Made by a program: the position numbers and the translations under genes. Positions 40,170 to 50,436 of a DNA stretch of 64,000 nucleotides are shown here, one piece after another. Source of the stretch: Deferrisoma camini S3R1 (GTDB lineage: Bacteria; Desulfobacterota; Deferrisomatia; Deferrisomatales; Deferrisomataceae); contig NZ_JAFN01000001.1 in the NCBI RefSeq assembly GCF_000526155.1, forward strand, positions 3,846,264 to 3,910,263, given 5' to 3'. The stretch's first letter is position 1. Every line of letters starts with the position of its first letter. The notes beneath the pieces are model-generated. The model was not told the origin of the DNA and did no database searches. It saw only the letters and a list, made by a program, of their open reading frames with translations.

Positions 40170-42386
40170 GCCCTCGTCGCGAAGCGCCGCCTCCAGGGCC
40201 TCCACCGCCGCGGCATCGAACTGGGTGCCGGCTCCCCGGTGCAGCTCGGCCAGGGCCTCGTCCCGACCGAGCCCCCGCCGGTAGGGGCGGTCGCTCGTCA
40301 TCGCGTCGTAGGCGTCCGCCACGGCCAGGATCCGGCTCTCCACCCGCAGGTCCTCTCCCCCCATCCCCAATGGGTACCCTTTGCCGTCCGGCCGCTCGTG
40401 GTGCTGGAGCACCACCTGGGCCACGTCCTCGAGCCACGACAGCGGCTCCAGGATCCGGGCCCCGGTGAGGGGGTGCTGCCGGACCAGGTCGATCTCGGCC
40501 GGGTCGAGGCCCGAGGGCTTGTGGAGCACCTCGTGGCGCAAGGCGATCTTGCCGATGTCGTGGAGCATGGCGGCCTGGCGGAGGACCTCCATGGCCTGGG
40601 TTTCGAGGCCCATCTCCTGGGCCGCGGCCAGGGCGAGCCGGGTCACCCTCTGGGAGTGTCCCCGGGTGTAGGGATCCTTGGCCTCGATCGTGTTCACCAG
40701 GGACTGCACGATCTCCAGGGTCGCCCTTTGCTGGGCCAGGTGCAGCCGGGCCGTCTGGTACACGGCGCCCACCTCCCGGCCGAACGGCAGGAGCACGTCC
40801 AGATCCCGCCGGCCGAAGGCCGGCCTTCCTTCGGGGTCGTAGAGGACCAGCAAGGCCTCGGCCCGGTCCTGCTCGGGCAGGGGGACGGGGACGGCGGCCA
40901 GGGTCCGCACCCGGGCCCCGGACACCGGGTCGAGGAGGCCGGTGCCGGGGCCGGGGTCCAGCACCACGCCGCTCGGGGTGGCCCGTTCGGCCAAGGGGAG
41001 CTCCGGAGGAAACCGCACGTCCCGTCCGGCGGGCTCGATCCTGCCGTAGGCGCCCGCCAGGCTCCAGCGGTCCGGATCCGCCTCCGATCGAGCCAGCACG
41101 CACGCCGTTCGGGCGCCCACCGCCTCCGCCGCCAGCCGGACCGCGGCCCGCAGCACCCCGAAGGGGTCCGCGGTCCGGGGAAGGTGGCGCCCCAGCTCCC
41201 GAACCGTGATGAGCCGCTCCACGGCCTCCTCCAGGGCACGGGTCCGTTCCCGCACCCGGACCTCCAGGGCCTGCCGCAGCTCCTGCTGCTCCCGGTTGGC
41301 CCGTTCCAGCCGGCGGGTCATGGCGTTGAACGCCTCGGCCAGCACCCGGATCTCCCGGGCCCCCTGCACGGCCACCTCGCCGGTCATGTCGCCGACGGCC
41401 CGCCGCCGGGTGGCCGTGGCCAGGGCCCGCACGGGGCCGACGATCCACCTCACCGCCCGGTCCAGGGCCAGGAGCCCGGCCAGGGAAAAGAGGGCGGCCA
41501 CGACGCCCATGGTGGCCACCGCCCGGCGGAGGCTGGCGAACGCCAGGGCGAGGTCGTGCTCGGCCACCACGATGCCCAGGGGGGCACCGCCGACGGTGAG
41601 GGCGGCCATCCCGAGGCGCCGGTCGCCCGGCAGCAGGGGATTCCGGGTAGGAACAGCCACGAAGGTGGAGTGGAATCCCTGGGTGCGCACGGCCTCGGGC
41701 CGGCCGTGGCACCGGGCGCAGTCCGGGGCGAACCGCGGGTCGGAGCGCGCCACGGGCTCGCCCCCGGGTCCGAACAGGGCCACCCGGGTGCCCAGGAGCC
41801 GGGCGAGCCGTCCCATCAGCTCGTTGTCGACGCGGCGGCCCACCAGCACCACCCCCGTGATCCTGGCGTCGGACGGCCGCCGCACCGGCGCGATCCCCAC
41901 CAGCAGGGTCCGGCCCCCGGTGCGGAGCACCGAGCCCAGGGTGATGCCGCTCAGCCCCAGCCGCACCAGGGCCTCCACCTCGGGCTCGGCCCGGGGGGGC
42001 GGCTCGAACCCGCTGACCGGGTTCGCCGCGTCGTCCATGCGGGCCCTCTCCCAACCCTGGGGATCCACCAGCTCGATCCAGTCGAGGTCCCACCGCACCT
42101 TCCAGGGAAGTAGGTCCTGAACCACCGGGTGATCGGCCCCTCCCCGGCCCATGTGGCTCCACAGGTCCGAGCGGTCCGCCAGCTCCCGGGCCCGGTCCGC
42201 CAGGCCTTGGGTCTGGGCCTCGAAGAACGCCTCGGCCTGGGCCAGTTGGGTCTGGAGGGCCCGGTCCTCCCCGTCCAGGATGAGCCGGGAGGCGAAGCGG
42301 TAGGCGGCCGCGCCGAGCACGGCGAAGGCGAGGGCCGTCAGAAGGATCGGCACCGCGAGGATCTGGGCGCGCAGGGTCAGGGCCAT
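40164..42386 (-). CDS. Membrane HD-GYP phosphodiesterase with haem-c motif in its periplasmic sensor domain
   Basis: 740 residues. A membrane helix (about 9-31), a periplasmic sensor of ~280 residues and a second helix (~285-305) are followed by HAMP, a coiled coil and a GAF-like domain. The HD-GYP domain shows YTRGHSQRVTRLA, MLHDIGKIAL, HHERPDGKGYP and ILAVADAYDAMTSDRPYR, which hydrolyses c-di-GMP. Within the sensor is CARCH (Cys223/Cys226/His227), a c-type haem attachment site on the periplasmic side, so redox state or a gas ligand may be sensed. The gene starts one base after the stop codon of the PstS-like gene, which makes that protein a likely partner or input. Confidence 0.92.
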   Translation of the reverse strand: MALTLRAQILAVPILLTALAFAVLGAAAYRFASRLILDGEDRALQTQLAQAEAFFEAQTQGLADRARELADRSDLWSHMGRGGADHPVVQDLLPWKVRWDLDWIELVDPQGWERARMDDAANPVSGFEPPPRAEPEVEALVRLGLSGITLGSVLRTGGRTLLVGIAPVRRPSDARITGVVLVGRRVDNELMGRLARLLGTRVALFGPGGEPVARSDPRFAPDCARCHGRPEAVRTQGFHSTFVAVPTRNPLLPGDRRLGMAALTVGGAPLGIVVAEHDLALAFASLRRAVATMGVVAALFSLAGLLALDRAVRWIVGPVRALATATRRRAVGDMTGEVAVQGAREIRVLAEAFNAMTRRLERANREQQELRQALEVRVRERTRALEEAVERLITVRELGRHLPRTADPFGVLRAAVRLAAEAVGARTACVLARSEADPDRWSLAGAYGRIEPAGRDVRFPPELPLAERATPSGVVLDPGPGTGLLDPVSGARVRTLAAVPVPLPEQDRAEALLVLYDPEGRPAFGRRDLDVLLPFGREVGAVYQTARLHLAQQRATLEIVQSLVNTIEAKDPYTRGHSQRVTRLALAAAQEMGLETQAMEVLRQAAMLHDIGKIALRHEVLHKPSGLDPAEIDLVRQHPLTGARILEPLSWLEDVAQVVLQHHERPDGKGYPLGMGGEDLRVESRILAVADAYDAMTSDRPYRRGLGRDEALAELHRGAGTQFDAAAVEALEAALRDEGS

Positions 42387-42387
42387 G

Positions 42388-43242
42388 TCAGGGGTTGGCC
42401 GGAACGGCGCCCAGGGCGTCGAGCACCGACGCCGCCCGGGGGCCCGTGAGGAAGGCGAGAAACCGCACCACCTCGGGCCGGGGTGACGGCCGGCTGACAA
42501 CGCCCAGGGGAACGACGAGCCGGAACGCCCCCGACCGGGCCTCGTCGGGCCGGGGCCACCGCCCCGCGGGAGGGATCGCCCGCACGTCCAGGCCCAGGCT
42601 GCGCAACTCGGCCCGGCCGGCGTACCCGATGGTGTAGGGGGTGGTGGCCAGGGCCCGGGTCATGTCGGCCGGCCGGGCCAGCACCACGGCCGCCTCGGTC
42701 ATCCGGAACCCGGGCCCGAAGAACTCCTCCATGAGGGTTCGGCGCACGCTTTGGCCGGGTTTCCGGTCCAGGGGAAGGATGTCGTGGTCCACCCCGTCCA
42801 CCTGGGCCCAGTTGCGGATCGCACCCCGGTAGATCCCGCGCACCGCTTCGGCGTCGAGCCTGGGAGCCCCGCCCGAGGGGTGGGCGGCGAACGCGATGGG
42901 GTCGTAGCCCAGCAGGTGGTAGGCCAGGCCCGCGGCCTCGTCGCGGCGCAGCGGCCGCGAACAGGTGCCCAGGTCGAGGGCCTCGGAGCGCACGCCAGCC
43001 ACCCCTCCGGCCGTGCTGGTGCCTGGCAGGATCCGCACCCGCGCCCGGGGGTTCTCGTCGGTGTAGGCCTGGATCAGGCGTTCCAGGAGCGGGAACAGGG
43101 TCTCCGAGCCCGACACCCGGATCTCGGGCTCGGGGGGCAGGTCGGCCGGGCCGGCCGGGGTCTCGTCGGCCCGGGTGCAGGCGAAAAACGCCGCGGCCCC
43201 GGGCAGGAGGACCGCGACGGCGAGAAACAGGAGTCTGCGCAC
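42388..43242 (-). CDS. PstS-like periplasmic substrate-binding protein
   Basis: 284 residues from GTG. The N-terminal hydrophobic leader ends near FFAC, possibly a lipoprotein site. A phosphate-binding-protein fold follows: IRVSGSETLFPLLERLIQAY, ILPGTSTAGGVAGVRSEALDLG, SRPLRRDEA, GIYRGAIRNWAQV and TPYTIGYAG. Such stand-alone proteins bind phosphate or another small anion. With no ABC transporter genes nearby and the HD-GYP sensor one base downstream, it more likely presents a ligand to that sensor. An upstream in-frame extension exists but has no other start near a ribosome site. Confidence 0.85.
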   Translation of the reverse strand: MRRLLFLAVAVLLPGAAAFFACTRADETPAGPADLPPEPEIRVSGSETLFPLLERLIQAYTDENPRARVRILPGTSTAGGVAGVRSEALDLGTCSRPLRRDEAAGLAYHLLGYDPIAFAAHPSGGAPRLDAEAVRGIYRGAIRNWAQVDGVDHDILPLDRKPGQSVRRTLMEEFFGPGFRMTEAAVVLARPADMTRALATTPYTIGYAGRAELRSLGLDVRAIPPAGRWPRPDEARSGAFRLVVPLGVVSRPSPRPEVVRFLAFLTGPRAASVLDALGAVPANP

Positions 43243-43325
43243 GGGGTGGACGGTCCTTTCCAGTCCCCCCCTGGGAAACGGAGATCGGGAAGCGTGCGCT
43301 ACCCTAGCACGGGGCCTGGCGGGCT

Positions 43326-44927
43326 TCAATCCAGGGGGACGAACGGGGCGTGGTTGGCGGTGAGCCCGGCGGGAGTGCACCGGAGGATCGTGCCCACCAC
43401 GGGGTCGGTCCGGGCCTCGGCCAGGAACCTCCGCACGTCGCGCCGGGGCCACCCGGGATCGTCGAACGGCCGGTACAGGGACAGGTCCTCCTCCGGCGGG
43501 TGGCTCCCCAGGACTCCCCGGCCGGACAGCTCGGCCTCCCACCGGCTGCCCGCGGGCAGGTGGAACAGGGCCAGGTTCAGAAACGTGATCGCGTCGGCGT
43601 GGCGCCGCACCCAGTCCAGGGTGGTCTCAGCCTCGGCCCGGCCCTGGCCGGGGAGGCCGAACAGGAGGTACACGTGGGTTCGGATGCCGGCGGCCCGCAG
43701 GTTGCGGAGGATCGGGCCCAGGTGCTCGGCTCGGGTTCCCTTGCCGGCCCGGTCGAGCACGGCCTGGCACGCCGACTCGACCCCCAGCCGGAGGAGCCGG
43801 CATCCTCCGGCGGCCAGACCCCGGGCGAGCCGGGGGTCCAGGAGGGAGGGCTCGGGCCGGACGAACCCGTACCAGGGGCGGCGCTCGCCAGGGGCCGGCT
43901 CGGCCAGCGCCGCCAGGAGCCGGGGCGGAACGGCCTCGTCCGTCAGATGCACCCACGGGTGCCGGGGGCTGTCCAAGGCGGCCACCGCCCGGGCGGGGGC
44001 GGCCGCGCGAAACGGCGGCCCGGCCTGGGCCGCCTCGGGGCAGAAGGCGCATCGTCTCCAGTAGCACCCTCGGCTGAGCGTCAGGGGCGCCACGGGGCCC
44101 GGCGCCAGGTACCCGGGCTCCGGCCGGGCTGGGGGCGGGTGGGGGGCCCAGTCGGTCGGCACCGGGCCCGGGGGCCGCCACACCCCCCGGGCCGGTGCCA
44201 TGATCCCGGGCGCGTCCCACTCCCCCCGGGCCAGGACTTCGGCCGCGACCTCCCCCGGGCCGGCCACCAGCGCGTCCCAGCACCGGAACACCGGCGAGCC
44301 CGGCCCGAGCCGGCGTCTCCACGCCCCGACCAGGGCCCCGCCGAGGACCAGGCGCCCCCGAAACCCCTCCCGGCGCAGCCATCCCGCCAGGCCGAAGGCG
44401 GGCAGGGCCTGGCTGAGGAACGTCACGGACACCCCGATCCAGGCCGGATCCCGTTCCAGGAGCCGCCGGGCCAGGGGGAGGAGCAGGCCCCCGATGGGGA
44501 GCGCGCCGGGGTCCCGGGCCGCCCGGGCCAGCTGGCCGGAGGCCAGGGGCGACCATCCGGGCAGCTCCAGGTCGGCCGGGCTCAGGCGCGCGCCCAGGGC
44601 CTCGCCGACGGTCCGGTAGGCGAGGAGCAGGTCCGCCAGGGCCTGCCGGTAGGCCACGGCGTCCCGGTACCCGTCCGGGCCTGCCAAGGCGGCCGCGGCC
44701 CGGGGCGACCGGGTCCGTGCCCGGCGTGCCCGGGTGGCCCCCGGCCCCCTCCCCGTGCCCGCTCCGGCCGGGACCGACCACAGGTGCCGGTGGAACGCGA
44801 GGTTCAGGTCCAGCATCTCCGCCTCGAAGCCCCGTGCGCGCAGGTGGGCCGCCACGGCCAGGGCGCCGGGGGTGGGCTCGGTGGGCTTGGCCACCGGGGG
44901 GATCACGATCAGCCCGGGCCCAGTCAC
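43326..44927 (-). CDS. Radical SAM protein with B12-binding-like N-terminus
   Basis: 533 residues from GTG, which overlaps the stop of the glutamate synthase gene (GTGA). The N-terminal half (VIPPVAKPTEPTPGALAVAAHL, WIGVSVTFLSQALPAFGLAGWL, RLVLGGALVGAW) is laid out like the cobalamin-binding region of class B radical SAM proteins. The radical SAM domain has the cluster cysteines in SRGCYWRRCAFC, then VHLTDEAVPPRLL, LLRLGVESACQAVLDRAGKG and HVYLLFGLPGQGRAEAE. The substrate is unknown. Coupling to gltB is unusual and may hint at a nitrogen-linked product. Arg/Ala-rich insertions near residues 55-80 are probably lineage-specific. Confidence 0.88.
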   Translation of the reverse strand: MTGPGLIVIPPVAKPTEPTPGALAVAAHLRARGFEAEMLDLNLAFHRHLWSVPAGAGTGRGPGATRARRARTRSPRAAAALAGPDGYRDAVAYRQALADLLLAYRTVGEALGARLSPADLELPGWSPLASGQLARAARDPGALPIGGLLLPLARRLLERDPAWIGVSVTFLSQALPAFGLAGWLRREGFRGRLVLGGALVGAWRRRLGPGSPVFRCWDALVAGPGEVAAEVLARGEWDAPGIMAPARGVWRPPGPVPTDWAPHPPPARPEPGYLAPGPVAPLTLSRGCYWRRCAFCPEAAQAGPPFRAAAPARAVAALDSPRHPWVHLTDEAVPPRLLAALAEPAPGERRPWYGFVRPEPSLLDPRLARGLAAGGCRLLRLGVESACQAVLDRAGKGTRAEHLGPILRNLRAAGIRTHVYLLFGLPGQGRAEAETTLDWVRRHADAITFLNLALFHLPAGSRWEAELSGRGVLGSHPPEEDLSLYRPFDDPGWPRRDVRRFLAEARTDPVVGTILRCTPAGLTANHAPFVPLD

Positions 44928-47900
44928 GGCCGCCGGCCCGCCTCGGCCGGGGGGCGCAGGGCCACGAAGTGCCGGGCCGGATCCCGGAGCAACCCCTCCA
45001 CCCACCGGGCCTCGGCCTCGCCCCCCGTGTACGGGCTGCTCCTGAGTTCGGCCGCGTAGGCGCCGAGCAGTTCCCGCAGGTCGGCCTCTCCCCGCCCGTC
45101 GAGGTCGCGGATCTCCACCGGCGACCCCAGGGCCAGGCGTCGCCGCACCGCCTCCCGGTCGAGCCCCAGGCCGGGGTCGAGGCGCACGTACACCACCCCG
45201 CCGGTCATGCCCGAGCACAGCCAGGGGCCCGGATCTCCGAGCACCACGGCCCGGCCGGCGGTCATGTACTCGAACGCGAACCCTTTGAGGTTGGCCCGAT
45301 CCGCCAGGAACCCCAGGGCATCGACCCTGGGTTCGCGCATCCGACCTCCGATCACCACGTCCGCGCCCGACAGCCGGACCCCGCACCGGCTGTCGGCGTC
45401 GCCCTGCACCAGGAACAGGCCGGCCTGGGCCCCGTAGGCGAACCCCTTGCCCACGCACCCCCCCACCGGCTGACCGTCGTGGTTCTCCCCCTTGAGCACC
45501 ACCACCCGGCCGCCCCGGGCGCACTTGGCCACCCCGTCCTGGCTGCCCCCTTCCACCCGGATCTCCACCTCGTCCACGTTGAACGCGCCCATGCCGTTGC
45601 CCGGCACCGAGCCCGGGCCCAGATGGAGCCGGGCCTGCCACGGGCACCGGCTGGCCGGGCCCGGCCGGCGCCGCACGGCCTCTCCGGACAGGTGGGTGCC
45701 CAGGGCCCGGTCCGAGGAGAGCACCCGGTCGTCCTCGTACACCACCGCCCCGGCGCCCCGGTCCACGGCCGAGGTGACCTCCTGGGTCACCACCCGGGTC
45801 AGGTACGACAGGGGCCTCCGCACCGTGATCGTGCCCTTCGGTTCGGTCGCCCGGGGCCCGGGGGGCACCAGCAGGGCCGACAGGTCCACCCGGTCGGTGC
45901 CCCGGGCCTGCACCAGGAGGTCCCTCCGGCCCACCAGGTCCCGGACCCGGCCGAGCCCCAGGCGGGCCGTGAGGCGCCGAACCTCCTCGCCCGTCTCGCG
46001 AAGGAGCCGGACGAGGTTCTCCACCCCCTGTTCCGGGTCCCGCGGCTCGAACCCCCGGATGCCCCGCCGGGCCGCGGCCTCCTGGGTCTCCACCTGGGTG
46101 GCGATGCCCCGGGGGCACACGTCCCGGTGGCACCGGCGGCATGCGACGCATCCGATGCCCAGGAGGGCCAGGGTGCCGAACCCCGCCCGGTCGGCCCCCA
46201 GGCACAGGCATTTCACCACGTCCGCGGCCGTGCGCAGGCCCCCGTCGGCCCACAGCTCGACCCGCTCGCGCAGCCCGGACTCCACCAGGGCGTCGTGCAC
46301 CTCGGTGATGCCCACCTCCACGGGAAGCCCCACCCTGCGCAGGGCGTGGAGCCGGGCCGCGCCGGTGCCCCCGTCGAACCCCGACAGGGTCAGGATGTCG
46401 GCCCCGGCCTTGACGACGCCCAGACCGATGGTCGCGATGCCCGAGACCACCGGCACCTTCACCGAGATCCGGGCCCGGGGGTTCACGGTGCGCAGCTCCT
46501 CGATCAGCTGGGCGAGGTCCTCGATGGAGTACACGTCGTGGTGGTTCGAGGGGCTGATCAGCGAGATCCCGGGCACGGCGCTCCGGGCCCGGGCCACCTT
46601 CTCGGTGACCTTGGCGCCCGGAAGGTGGCCCCCCTCCCCGGGTTTGGCGCCCTGGCCGATCTTGATCTCGATCAGGTCCACGCTGTTGAGCATCTCGGCG
46701 TGGACCCCGAACCGTCCGGAGGCCACCTGCTGGCTGCGCACCGCCCGGTACCGGCCGAGCAGGTCCGGCAGCTCGCCGCCCTCCCCGTTCATGCAGGGGA
46801 TGCCGAGGCGGCGGGCCGCCTCGGCGTAGATGCGAAATGCGGTCTCCCCCTGGCTGCCGAAGCTCATGGGACAGATGAAGATGGGGTAGCGGTGGCCGCC
46901 CACCGACGGGTCCACCCGGTCGGGGTCCACCGGCCGGCTCCGGTCGGGGACCCGCAGGTCCAACAGATGACGAAGGGCCACGGGCCGCTTCGCCTCCGAA
47001 GCGGCCGCCCGTTCGGCCAGCTCGCGGTAAGGGGCGTCTCCCTCGGCCACGGCCCTCACCCACCGGGCGAGCCGGGGGGTGGACCGGAACGGCCGGCCCT
47101 TGGCGGGGGCCTTGCGGAGCCGTGCCCACCGCCGGTCGAGCTCCTCCAGGGTGAGGCCGGCCGAGCCGCCGAACCGGTTCCTCACCCCCAGCCTGCGGGC
47201 CAGGTCGTCGCCGAGGCCCAGGGCCGAGAACACCCGGCCGTAGCCGGAGATCTCGTGGATCCCCATGGTGGAGATCACCGTGCGCATGCCGGCGGTGAGC
47301 GCCGCGAGCAGGCGGTCGAGCCCCTCGGCCCCCCGGGCGTCCCAGGCGGCCCGGAACAGGAGCCAGGGAGCCAGGGCGTCGGCCCCCAGCCCCAGGCAGC
47401 ACATGCAGTCGTGGAGATTGCGCAGGGCGTCCGAAGCCACCACCAGGCTGATGCGCCGCCGCGGGCATCCTCCGGCCCGGCCCGACCGGGTACGCAGGGC
47501 CCGATCCACCTCGGCCACCGCCAACAGGGGGTCTAGGCCCGGGCCGCCCTCGGGGTCGGCCAGGACCAGCAGGTGGCCCCCCCCTTCCGCGGCGCGCTGG
47601 GCCTCGCCCGCCAGGGTCTCGAGGTCGTCGGCCAGGGGCCGGGCCGGGTTCCGGGCGAGGGGGAGGATCCGGACCCGTTCCGGGCCCAGGTGGGCCACCA
47701 CGTCGGCCAGGAGCGCGGTCTCGTGCTTCCGGGCCGCCCGGCGGGCCGCCTCCTCGGGCACCCCGGCGAGCAGCAGGGGGATCTCCACGGACACCCAGGG
47801 TGGATAGGGCGGTTCGGCCCCGGGCTCCAACCGCGCCCCCAGCCGCACCCGGGTGGAGAAGTGCTCCCCCTCCCGTTTGGGGTCGATGGCGGGGTTGGTG

Positions 47901-49381
47901 ACCACGGCCACGTCCTCCTGGAGGAAGTCGGCCAGCAGCACCGCGTCCGGGTCCAGCGCGGCCAGGGGGCCGTCCCACCCCATGCTGCCCACCGGATCGG
48001 ACCCGTCTCGCACCATGGGGTCGAGCAGCTCCTCGTCGTGGGAGGTCCAGCCGGCCTGGGCCTTCCTTTTGTCCAGGGAGCCCGAGGGGGGGCCGGGCTC
48101 TCCGGTGCCGCCGGCCAGCGTCCGTTCCCCCCTCACCAGGCCCAGGCCGGCCCAGCAGGCGTCCAGATCGATCCGGCGGGCGAACCGGGCCAGGACCTCC
48201 TTCTGGAACCGGCTGTGGGGCACGACCGAGGCGCGGCCGTCGGTGAACCGGACGGCCACCTTCTCGCCGGGGGCCATGGGCTTGGGGTCGGTCTCCAGAT
48301 CCTCCACCGGCACCACCCCGGGTTCCGACGTGGCCACGATCTCCCGGGTGGTCTCGCACACCCACAGGGGCCGGAGCCCCAGGGCGTCCACACTGAACAC
48401 GAACTCGTCGCCGTGGCGCAGGATGAGGGCCGCCGGACCCTGGGCCGAGGCGTCGAAGGTGCGGCGCATGGCCGCGTACAGGCTTCGGAGCACCTCGGGG
48501 GAGTGGAGGATCTCGTGGTGCACGGGGGGGAACAGGAGCTCCACCGCCTCGGCCAGGGTGAGCCCCCAGCGGTGGATCAAGAACCGCAGGATCCGGTCCA
48601 GGTCCTGGGAGTCAGACCCCCCCGCGGGGATCTGGGCTCCCAGGGCCCGGGCCTCCCGGCGCAGGCGTTCGATCGTGTTGATCTCGCCGTTGTGGGCCAG
48701 GCATGGGAACGGCTGGGCACGCAGGACGGTGGGCAGGGTGTTCGTGGAGTACCGGGAGTGCCCCACCGCCGAGACCGTGCGCAGAAGGGGGCTGCGCAGG
48801 TCCGGGTAGTACCGCCGCAGGAGGGCCGGGCTGCCGTGGACCTTGTAGACGCATCGGTCCCCGGCCATGCTCGCCACGTGCACCCCCAGATCCTCGGTCC
48901 GGCGGGCCAGGCCGTCCAGGAACGCGTCGCGCTCGGCCGGGTCGGCGTGGAGGGGATCGACCCCCGCCACCTGCCAGAACTCGGGCTCGTCCTCCCGGGC
49001 GCGGGGGCCCAGGACCTCGGTGGACACCGGATGGTGGGCCTCGGTCAGGATCTCCAGGCCGGCCCCGGCCCAGAGGTTGCGAACCGCGCTCTTCACCTCG
49101 GCCGAGGAGGGGCGGAGGGGGCGGGGGATCAGCACGTGGGCCACGAAGAACCCGCCGGCGCGCACGGCCTCCTCGCGCTTGCCGGCTCGCACCAGCCTCC
49201 GGGCCCACAGCTCCCGGGGCAGGTCCACCAGCACCCCGGCGCCGTCTCCCTCGCCCTCGATCTCGCCGCCCCGGTGCCCCAGGGCCACCAGCGCCTCCAG
49301 GGTGCGCTTCAGGGTGCCGTGGGTCGGGGTGCCGTCCTTTCGGATGCGGGCCACGATGCCGCAGGAATCCGCATGCTCCAT
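44924..49381 (-). CDS. gltB: Glutamate synthase, large subunit
   Basis: 1485 residues with the full domain order: class II glutaminase with the catalytic Cys7 exposed after a six-residue leader (MEHADS-C-GIVARI), central domain, FMN synthase domain and C-terminal GXGXG beta-helix. FMN-domain segments are IFICPMSFGSQGE, LIEIKIGQGAKPGEGGHLPG, NHHDVYSIEDLAQLI and GFDGGTGAA. The 3Fe-4S cysteines lie in CVACRRCHRDVCPRGIATQ. The beta-helix carries GVAKCARGGRVVVLKGENHDG and GAFNVDEVEIRV. It makes two glutamates from glutamine and 2-oxoglutarate. No small subunit is next to it. The ATG at 49381 has GAGG eight bases upstream; an upstream ATG at 49432 is less likely. PII is encoded 0.7 kb away, divergently. 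Confidence 0.94.
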   Translation of the reverse strand: MEHADSCGIVARIRKDGTPTHGTLKRTLEALVALGHRGGEIEGEGDGAGVLVDLPRELWARRLVRAGKREEAVRAGGFFVAHVLIPRPLRPSSAEVKSAVRNLWAGAGLEILTEAHHPVSTEVLGPRAREDEPEFWQVAGVDPLHADPAERDAFLDGLARRTEDLGVHVASMAGDRCVYKVHGSPALLRRYYPDLRSPLLRTVSAVGHSRYSTNTLPTVLRAQPFPCLAHNGEINTIERLRREARALGAQIPAGGSDSQDLDRILRFLIHRWGLTLAEAVELLFPPVHHEILHSPEVLRSLYAAMRRTFDASAQGPAALILRHGDEFVFSVDALGLRPLWVCETTREIVATSEPGVVPVEDLETDPKPMAPGEKVAVRFTDGRASVVPHSRFQKEVLARFARRIDLDACWAGLGLVRGERTLAGGTGEPGPPSGSLDKRKAQAGWTSHDEELLDPMVRDGSDPVGSMGWDGPLAALDPDAVLLADFLQEDVAVVTNPAIDPKREGEHFSTRVRLGARLEPGAEPPYPPWVSVEIPLLLAGVPEEAARRAARKHETALLADVVAHLGPERVRILPLARNPARPLADDLETLAGEAQRAAEGGGHLLVLADPEGGPGLDPLLAVAEVDRALRTRSGRAGGCPRRRISLVVASDALRNLHDCMCCLGLGADALAPWLLFRAAWDARGAEGLDRLLAALTAGMRTVISTMGIHEISGYGRVFSALGLGDDLARRLGVRNRFGGSAGLTLEELDRRWARLRKAPAKGRPFRSTPRLARWVRAVAEGDAPYRELAERAAASEAKRPVALRHLLDLRVPDRSRPVDPDRVDPSVGGHRYPIFICPMSFGSQGETAFRIYAEAARRLGIPCMNGEGGELPDLLGRYRAVRSQQVASGRFGVHAEMLNSVDLIEIKIGQGAKPGEGGHLPGAKVTEKVARARSAVPGISLISPSNHHDVYSIEDLAQLIEELRTVNPRARISVKVPVVSGIATIGLGVVKAGADILTLSGFDGGTGAARLHALRRVGLPVEVGITEVHDALVESGLRERVELWADGGLRTAADVVKCLCLGADRAGFGTLALLGIGCVACRRCHRDVCPRGIATQVETQEAAARRGIRGFEPRDPEQGVENLVRLLRETGEEVRRLTARLGLGRVRDLVGRRDLLVQARGTDRVDLSALLVPPGPRATEPKGTITVRRPLSYLTRVVTQEVTSAVDRGAGAVVYEDDRVLSSDRALGTHLSGEAVRRRPGPASRCPWQARLHLGPGSVPGNGMGAFNVDEVEIRVEGGSQDGVAKCARGGRVVVLKGENHDGQPVGGCVGKGFAYGAQAGLFLVQGDADSRCGVRLSGADVVIGGRMREPRVDALGFLADRANLKGFAFEYMTAGRAVVLGDPGPWLCSGMTGGVVYVRLDPGLGLDREAVRRRLALGSPVEIRDLDGRGEADLRELLGAYAAELRSSPYTGGEAEARWVEGLLRDPARHFVALRPPAEAGRRP

Positions 49382-49473
49382 TGAATCGACCTCGGAGGGG
49401 GGACGGGGACTTTGTTCTTTTTGTGAAAACATCCCGAGTCTAGCCCCGGAACGGGGCCCGTGAAAAGGGGGGT

Positions 49474-49501
49474 TTGCCCCGGCCGGCGGTTGGGCTAGGA
49501 T
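49474..49501 (+). promoter_or_regulatory. Possible promoter of the CMD-coiled-coil-PII operon
   Basis: TTGCCC (49474-49479), 16-base spacer, TAGGAT (49496-49501), 42 bp before the start codon. Moderate matches only. No clear sigma-54 (GG-N10-GC) element or NtrC site was seen in this divergent region. Confidence 0.35.
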
Positions 49502-49543
49502 GGAGTCTGTGTGTGTCGCCCCGTTCCGATCCGGAGCCTTTCC

Positions 49544-50378
<835 letters not shown>

Positions 50379-50436
50379 TCCCGGGCGTGGGGCGCCGGCC
50401 CGGCCGGCCGCCGGGTCCGCAGCAAGGGGAGCTCCC

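Noticed and set aside
49382-49432. Alternative gltB start giving 17 extra residues
   Set aside because: The weaker ribosome site and the extra leader before the nucleophilic Cys make the downstream ATG more likely.
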